Origin: Cystobacter ferrugineus
GTDB taxonomy: Bacteria; Myxococcota; Myxococcia; Myxococcales; Myxococcaceae
DNA length: 64,000 nucleotides
Direction: 5' to 3'
Assembly (NCBI RefSeq): GCF_001887355.1
Contig: NZ_MPIN01000013.1
Span: forward strand, 130,409 to 194,408
How positions within the stretch are numbered: the first letter of the stretch is position 1; every line of letters starts with the position of its first letter. Of the stretch, positions 60,026 to 64,000 are shown in pieces. The translations under genes and the position numbers were made by a program. The notes beneath the pieces are model-generated. The model was given only the letters and a program-made list of their open reading frames with translations. It searched no databases and was not told the origin of the DNA.

Positions 60026-60080
60026 CGTTCTCTCCTCAGGTTGAATGTTCGTTCCAGAATCGTGCAAAAAAAAGAGAAGC

Positions 60081-60647
60081 TCATCGCAAGGCGCGTAGCG
60101 CGAGACGCCCCAGGCCGCGGAGCTGGTCGGCGTCGGCGCCGCCCCGGGCGGCGATACGGATGGCGGCGAAGCTCGAGAGGAGGAAACCCGCCACCTCTTC
60201 GGGGTTCAGATCGACGCCGACGTCGCCGTCGGCCTGGGCCGCGCGCACGCGTTCGACGATCGCGCCGTGCAGCGCCCGCTCGGCGGCGTCGTGAATCTTC
60301 GCCAGATCGGCCCGCGCGCGGCCGAACTCGCAGATGGACCCGATCCCCAGACAGGCCTTCCCGGCGTCCTCGACCAGGCGCTCCACCATGGCCCGAAGGC
60401 CTTCGATGGCCCGCGGCCGACTGCGCAGGGCCGCGACGTGGGCGCCGCCTTCCAGGGCCGAATAGCGCCGTACGGCGGCGCAATAGAGGCCCCATTTGTC
60501 GCCGAAGGTGTCGTAGAGGCTCTGGCGGCCGATCCCCATGGCCTTGACCAGCATGTCGGCCGAGGTCCCCTCGAAGCCATGCTCGCGGAACACGCCGATC
60601 GCGGCGTCCAGCGCCTCATCCGTGTCGAACGCCTTGGGTCTGGCCAT
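60081..60647 (-). CDS. TetR/AcrR family repressor of the quinone oxidoreductase gene
   Basis: A 188-residue regulator. The HTH is TSADMLVKAMGIGRQSLYDTFGDKWGLY (about 26-54), as in quinone-responsive TetR proteins (compare YhdA/NemR-like). The C-terminal domain has ACLGIGSICEFGRA with a Cys that could sense electrophiles. Both its own upstream region (TTTTGGAACAGA) and that of the oxidoreductase gene (TTCTGGAACGAA) share a TTNTGGAAC half-site, a possible operator. Same strand and cotranscribed with the oxidoreductase. Confidence 0.88.
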   Translation of the reverse strand: MARPKAFDTDEALDAAIGVFREHGFEGTSADMLVKAMGIGRQSLYDTFGDKWGLYCAAVRRYSALEGGAHVAALRSRPRAIEGLRAMVERLVEDAGKACLGIGSICEFGRARADLAKIHDAAERALHGAIVERVRAAQADGDVGVDLNPEEVAGFLLSSFAAIRIAARGGADADQLRGLGRLALRALR

Positions 60648-61002
60648 GGTCGTTGGATACAGGGTTTTGGAACAGATAGTCAAGAAAGGACGGCGGGCCG
60701 TCGCCGCCCTCTTTCCGACCTAGGAGCTTGTCGGAGAACCCCACCGCAGAGGGTGGGGAAGAGGGGTGACGCCAGACCCTGGTCAAGGCGGCCGGCCTCG
60801 AGCCGGAAGAATTCGCCAAGGTGCAGCGTGCCGTCGCCAGGATTCGCGACAACCTCATCCGCCACGTTGACGGGCAATAGACGGCCGCCAGCGAGGCGGG
60901 GCCTGGTCTCGCAGTGTCATGATTTGAATGATTTGCTTGTTTTTATTGGAATGTCGTATTTGATGAGATAAGGTCTTCCGAGCTCTTTCAAGGAAGACAT
61001 CA
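60648..61002. other. Right boundary region of the foreign segment
   Basis: This 355-base stretch is mixed. 60648-60720 is the TetR promoter region. 60721-60760 is GC-rich with CCCACC/GGTGGG inverted-repeat sequence (TCGGAGAACCCCACCGCAGAGGGTGGGG) that could be the end of a lost mobile element. 60770-60880 is a gene remnant. 60920-60990 is the AT-rich promoter of the esterase gene (TTGCTTGTTTTTATTGG). Confidence 0.45.
60770..60880 (+). pseudogene. 3' fragment of an unidentified gene
   Basis: An in-frame stretch of 36 codons, closed upstream by TGA (60767-60769) and ended by TAG. It reads like the C-terminus of a helical protein (LVKAAGLEPEEFAKVQRA, then VARIRDNLIRHVDGQ), without any start codon or ribosome site. 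It is probably a gene cut off when the segment was inserted or when an element left. Family unknown. Confidence 0.4.
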
Positions 61003-61920
61003 ATGCTCGTGCGTGGGGCTGCACTGTCGGTTGTGTTGCTGGCCGTGGCTTGCGGTGGCGGACCCGAGGAGTTCGACACCTCGCCGCTGGCCACCCGCTC
61101 GGATGCCTTGTCCATCACGGTCGAGGATCAGGTGGTCGCGAGGCTGCCGAGCAGCACCGGGGCCGTGTATGCCTATGGTGAATACCTGCCGCCGGGGTAT
61201 CTGACGTCGACCACGCACTATCCGGTCATCCTCCATCTCAACGGGGCGGGAGAGTTCGGCACGTCCACCACCGAGGCGGATCTGCTGAACATCGTGACTC
61301 GTCACGGGGCGCTGAAGAAAATCCGTTACACGGCGGAGGGAAAGACCTACTTCGGCGAGCAACAGGTGATGGTCTTCACGCCGCGAGCGGCGACGAGCTG
61401 GCAGCCCGCGGAGGTGAATGCGTTCATCGACTTCATCATCGCCAACTACCGCGTGGACACGACGCGCATCTACCTGACGGGCATCAGCGCGGGGGGCTAC
61501 GGCAGTTGGACGTATGCCTATGCGTATGGAAACAGGCTGGCGGCGCTGGCGCCCATGGCCACCAACATCGGAGCGCCCGGTCCGACGGTGACCAGGCTCC
61601 TGAACGTGCCGGTCTGGGGGGTGCACTCGTTCGCGGATGGCACTTCGCTCTTGGCGGAGCAGGCGTGGCTGCTCGGCGTGACGAAGAACTACGGGCAGTA
61701 CCAGCTGGTGAGTGTGCCGACTCCCTCGGCGTCGGTGACCTATCTGTTCAGCGCCTCCACCCACGCCTGGACGTCACAACCGGGCGTGGTGGCCTCCGGG
61801 GACTCCATCGCACGCCTCACCGTCTACCCGGGCACGGCACATGACTGCTGGACGCGGACGTACGACGACTATGTCTTCTGGGATTGGATGCTCTCCCAGC
61901 AGCGCGGCTCCGTTCCCTAG
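61003..61920 (+). CDS. Secreted esterase of the PHB-depolymerase/feruloyl-esterase type
   Basis: A 305-residue exported lipoprotein (LLAVAC lipobox). The alpha/beta-hydrolase core is present: HLNGAGEFGTS near the oxyanion loop, the nucleophile GISAGG (Gly-x-Ser-x-Gly) at about 165, an acid in SFADGT and the His in GTAHDCW. The family resembles phospholipase/carboxylesterase and depolymerase-like esterases of myxobacteria. Substrate unknown. It has an AT-rich promoter region and a host-like codon mix, so it marks the return to host sequence. Confidence 0.83.
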   Translation: MLVRGAALSVVLLAVACGGGPEEFDTSPLATRSDALSITVEDQVVARLPSSTGAVYAYGEYLPPGYLTSTTHYPVILHLNGAGEFGTSTTEADLLNIVTRHGALKKIRYTAEGKTYFGEQQVMVFTPRAATSWQPAEVNAFIDFIIANYRVDTTRIYLTGISAGGYGSWTYAYAYGNRLAALAPMATNIGAPGPTVTRLLNVPVWGVHSFADGTSLLAEQAWLLGVTKNYGQYQLVSVPTPSASVTYLFSASTHAWTSQPGVVASGDSIARLTVYPGTAHDCWTRTYDDYVFWDWMLSQQRGSVP

Positions 61921-61925
61921 AACTC

Positions 61926-63464
61926 TCACTCGTCGTCGCGGAGCTGGATCCGCCCGTCCGTCAGCTTCTCCAGATACGTGTCGAAGAACGCATCCAGCGA
62001 GGTAGCCCGGGGGCGCAAGGGCCCCCCATGCATCTCCCAGCCAATCACCTGTCCACGCTCCCCCTGGGGGCCGGGCGCGAGGTCCACGCAGTACAGGTTG
62101 CCCCCACCGTCCTGCGCGAAGGGAATCCAGCCGGGATGCCACCAGGTCCAGGCCACCTGCTTCTGATCCTCGGACAGCTCGTGAGGACTGACGTCCGCGA
62201 AGGTGCCTTCCTCCCGGAGCTTTCCGAGTCCCTTCCATCGGCTCAGGATCTGCTCCACGGAGAGCACGTCGTATTCGGCGATGGACAGCCCCCGGTCGGA
62301 TGGCGCGCCCCCTCCGAAGCGCAGCAGGAAGGCGCGGAAGTCCGCCGGCAGTTCCGTCTCGAGCGCCTCCTCCAGGGCGGCCACCTTCGCGGGCGTCGCG
62401 GGGCGGGTCCGCTCGAGGTTCTCGGCGTATGTCGGGTGGTTCTGGGCGTACCACGTCCCGATGCGCTTCCAGATTCCCTCCATGCGCTCGGCCGCCGCCT
62501 GCTCCAGCGTGGGGCTCCCCGCGGCGAGCAGACGCTCCACCACCTTGGCGTGGCCCCGGTGGCTCGCGGTGTCGATGGGGTAGTTGCCGTTCGCATGCGG
62601 GCGCCTCGCGTCCGCTCCGGCCTGGAGGAGCAGCTCGGTCAGCTTCACGTCCTCGAGACAGGCCGCGAAATGGAGGGGCGTCCATCCCCTCGCGTTGGGC
62701 GTGTTCGGATTCGCACCCGCGCGCAGGAGCACGCCCAGCACGTCCGCGGAGGGCTCGCCATGGAGCTCATCCAGGTTGAGAGCCAGCGTCAGCGGGGTGT
62801 TGCCCTCCGTATCCTCGGTGGCCTGGTGGATGTCGGCCCCCTTGGCGATGAGCCGCTCCACCAGGGGTGCGTTGCCGCATTGGATGGCGTGCATCAGCGC
62901 CGTCATTCCCCAGCGGCCCACCGCATTCACCTGGGCGCCATGTTCCAGGAGCAGCTCGGCCAGTTCCGGCTGCTGCTTGTAGCCGGCGGCCAGCATCAGC
63001 GGCGTCTCGTTCTGACCGTTGGGGCGGTTCGGATCCGCGCCCGCGTGCAGCAGGGTCCGCAGGATCTCCGCGGAGGGTTCCTCGTTGTTCTCCTGGTTCA
63101 GGAGATCGGTGAGCACGGTGGAGCGCGCCTCGTCCTCCCACTGGTGGTTGACGTTGGAGCCCCTGGCGATGAGTTGCTTCACCATCGCGACGGCGTTGTC
63201 GCCCGTGTGCGCGGTGGCGAAGCAGAGGGCGATCGCCGAGTCCGAAGCGGGCCCATTCACGTCCGCTCCCGCCTCGAGCAACAGCTCGACGATTTCGGCG
63301 CTCGCATTGGCGGCGGCGCTGTGGAGTGCCGTATGGCCCTCTTGGTTACGGGCGTTGGGATTGGCTCCGGCCTTCAGGTGACTGGCCACTGCCTTGGTGT
63401 CCGAGGCCTCGATGGCGGACAACAACTCGGTGTCCAGCTTCGACAGGTTCTTCTTGGGGGGCAT
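61926..63464 (-). CDS. Ankyrin-repeat protein with SMI1/KNR4 domain
   Basis: A 512-residue cytosolic protein. About eight ankyrin repeats occupy residues 10-335 (for example GHTALHSAAANASAEIVELL and WTPLHFAACLEDVKLTELLL). From about 345 a SMI1/KNR4 domain follows: PADFRAFLLRFGGG, then WIPFAQDGGGNLYCVDLAPGP, with the typical F-A-x-D-x-x-G-N. SMI1/KNR4 proteins are frequent immunity proteins against polymorphic toxins, and ankyrin repeats occur among such immunity proteins. No toxin gene is adjacent in the window. The ATG at 63464 follows CGGAG. Confidence 0.87.
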   Translation of the reverse strand: MPPKKNLSKLDTELLSAIEASDTKAVASHLKAGANPNARNQEGHTALHSAAANASAEIVELLLEAGADVNGPASDSAIALCFATAHTGDNAVAMVKQLIARGSNVNHQWEDEARSTVLTDLLNQENNEEPSAEILRTLLHAGADPNRPNGQNETPLMLAAGYKQQPELAELLLEHGAQVNAVGRWGMTALMHAIQCGNAPLVERLIAKGADIHQATEDTEGNTPLTLALNLDELHGEPSADVLGVLLRAGANPNTPNARGWTPLHFAACLEDVKLTELLLQAGADARRPHANGNYPIDTASHRGHAKVVERLLAAGSPTLEQAAAERMEGIWKRIGTWYAQNHPTYAENLERTRPATPAKVAALEEALETELPADFRAFLLRFGGGAPSDRGLSIAEYDVLSVEQILSRWKGLGKLREEGTFADVSPHELSEDQKQVAWTWWHPGWIPFAQDGGGNLYCVDLAPGPQGERGQVIGWEMHGGPLRPRATSLDAFFDTYLEKLTDGRIQLRDDE

Positions 63465-63619
63465 GGAGACGCTCCGGACATCGGACGTTGGCACCGGGCG
63501 ATGGGCGCGGGGGGCGTTCTACCCAAGTCGGCTACACGAGAGGTAGTGTCCATGGAGCGAAGGAAGAGGCACGGCGAGTCCCTCGGCGGGAAGGACTCGC
63601 CTCGCGGGTGGGCCAGGGT

Positions 63620-64000
63620 TCACGGATCGCTGAAGGTCCCCTCCGGCGCCGTGGCGGACCAGGTGTTGATGCGGACGTTGAGCGCCCGGAACTGCAGCGA
63701 GGTGCTCCAGTCACCCATCAGCACGATGAAGTTCGGCGTGGTCAGGGCCCGGCCGTTCACCGAGCGCTCGATGGCCGTCCCGCCCACCGTGGCCCGGACG
63801 CCGTAGTAGACGTAGGGGCTCCCGGCCGCGGGGGTGATCACCTGGGGCTGGAAGGCAGCCCCCTCGATGGGCCCAGCGGCCGCGCCATAGCCCGCGCCAG
63901 TGATGACGGGCGTGAAGGCTCCCCGGGTGACACCGTCCGCCTCCGCCGCGAAGTGGCCGAAATCGAGCGTCGGCGGCGCGTGGGTCGCTGCCTGGATGAG
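63620..64000 (-). CDS. Partial gene, C-terminal end of an unrecognised, probably secreted protein
   Basis: The frame runs from the stop at 63620 to the window edge with no stop, giving at least 126 C-terminal residues. A GTG at 63841 lies inside and is not needed as a start. The sequence is Gly/Ala/Pro-rich with short beta-like strands (THAPPTLDFGHFAAEADGV, YVYYGVRATVGG), which recalls DUF4397-like secreted beta domains. The identity remains open. Confidence 0.45.
   Translation of the reverse strand, partial: LIQAATHAPPTLDFGHFAAEADGVTRGAFTPVITGAGYGAAAGPIEGAAFQPQVITPAAGSPYVYYGVRATVGGTAIERSVNGRALTTPNFIVLMGDWSTSLQFRALNVRINTWSATAPEGTFSDP

Larger units (their letters stand above)
53836..60647. 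mobile_element. Putative horizontally acquired segment, no transposase seen
   Basis: Between these points leucine is encoded almost only by CTG, while the flanking host genes mix CTG with CTC. The gene content (haem-type membrane protein, CcdA, DipZ-type thioredoxin, OmpR/kinase pair, quinone oxidoreductase with TetR) looks gammaproteobacterial. No integrase, tRNA or repeat frames it; a broken gene end lies just beyond the right side. Confidence 0.55.

Overview
The window is high-GC DNA from what is very probably a myxobacterium of the Cystobacter/Archangium type. The pointers are a DUF2378 (TIGR02265) protein, a family known essentially from myxobacteria; an IF3 with a long C-terminal tail and a rare ATC start, as in the Myxococcus Dsg protein; many Lys-rich or Ser-rich lipoproteins; and several orphan histidine kinases. 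Most genes look chromosomal and vertically inherited. There is no rRNA, CRISPR array, intact insertion sequence or prophage.

Layout. 0-9.6 kb: end of a large AAA ATPase gene, a YoaK-type membrane protein, a fatty acid desaturase, a stand-alone Lrp/AsnC effector domain, and a SulP anion transporter fused to a beta carbonic anhydrase. 9.2-12.7 kb: a small secreted protein, a soluble histidine kinase with a PhnD-like sensor domain, and the DUF2378 protein. 12.8-15.5 kb: the most unusual locus, a squalene-cyclase-like toroid protein, a 40-residue acidic leader-like peptide with its own promoter and terminator, and a 376-residue protein of unknown function. 15.6-31 kb: EVE, VOC and WYL genes, ahcY under an SAH riboswitch, a GH3 glucosidase, a membrane histidine kinase, PEBP, VWA, acetyltransferase-like and DUF3105 proteins, an ACE-type (M2) peptidase and a cold-shock protein. 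31-40 kb: a zinc peptidase, a TetR/SnoaL/NmrA cassette, FKBP, PilZ, a PEGA lipoprotein, an AI-2E-type permease and a type 5 uracil-DNA glycosylase.

40-48.3 kb is the translation block: tRNA-Val, thrS, infC-rpmI-rplT, pheS-pheT-ihfA, tRNA-Pro and tRNA-Asp, with several clear terminators. 48.4-53.5 kb carries a GNAT gene and a four-gene glycine-betaine-type uptake operon (porin, ATPase, permease, binding protein).

53.8-60.7 kb looks transferred. Leucine codons become almost all CTG, and the genes (haem membrane protein; alpha/beta hydrolase, CcdA, TlpA-like thioredoxin, response regulator, kinase; quinone oxidoreductase, TetR) resemble gammaproteobacterial (Xanthomonadales-like) genes. A broken gene end lies just beyond its right edge. 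Host-like genes resume with a secreted esterase, an ankyrin-SMI1/KNR4 protein and a partial gene running off the end.
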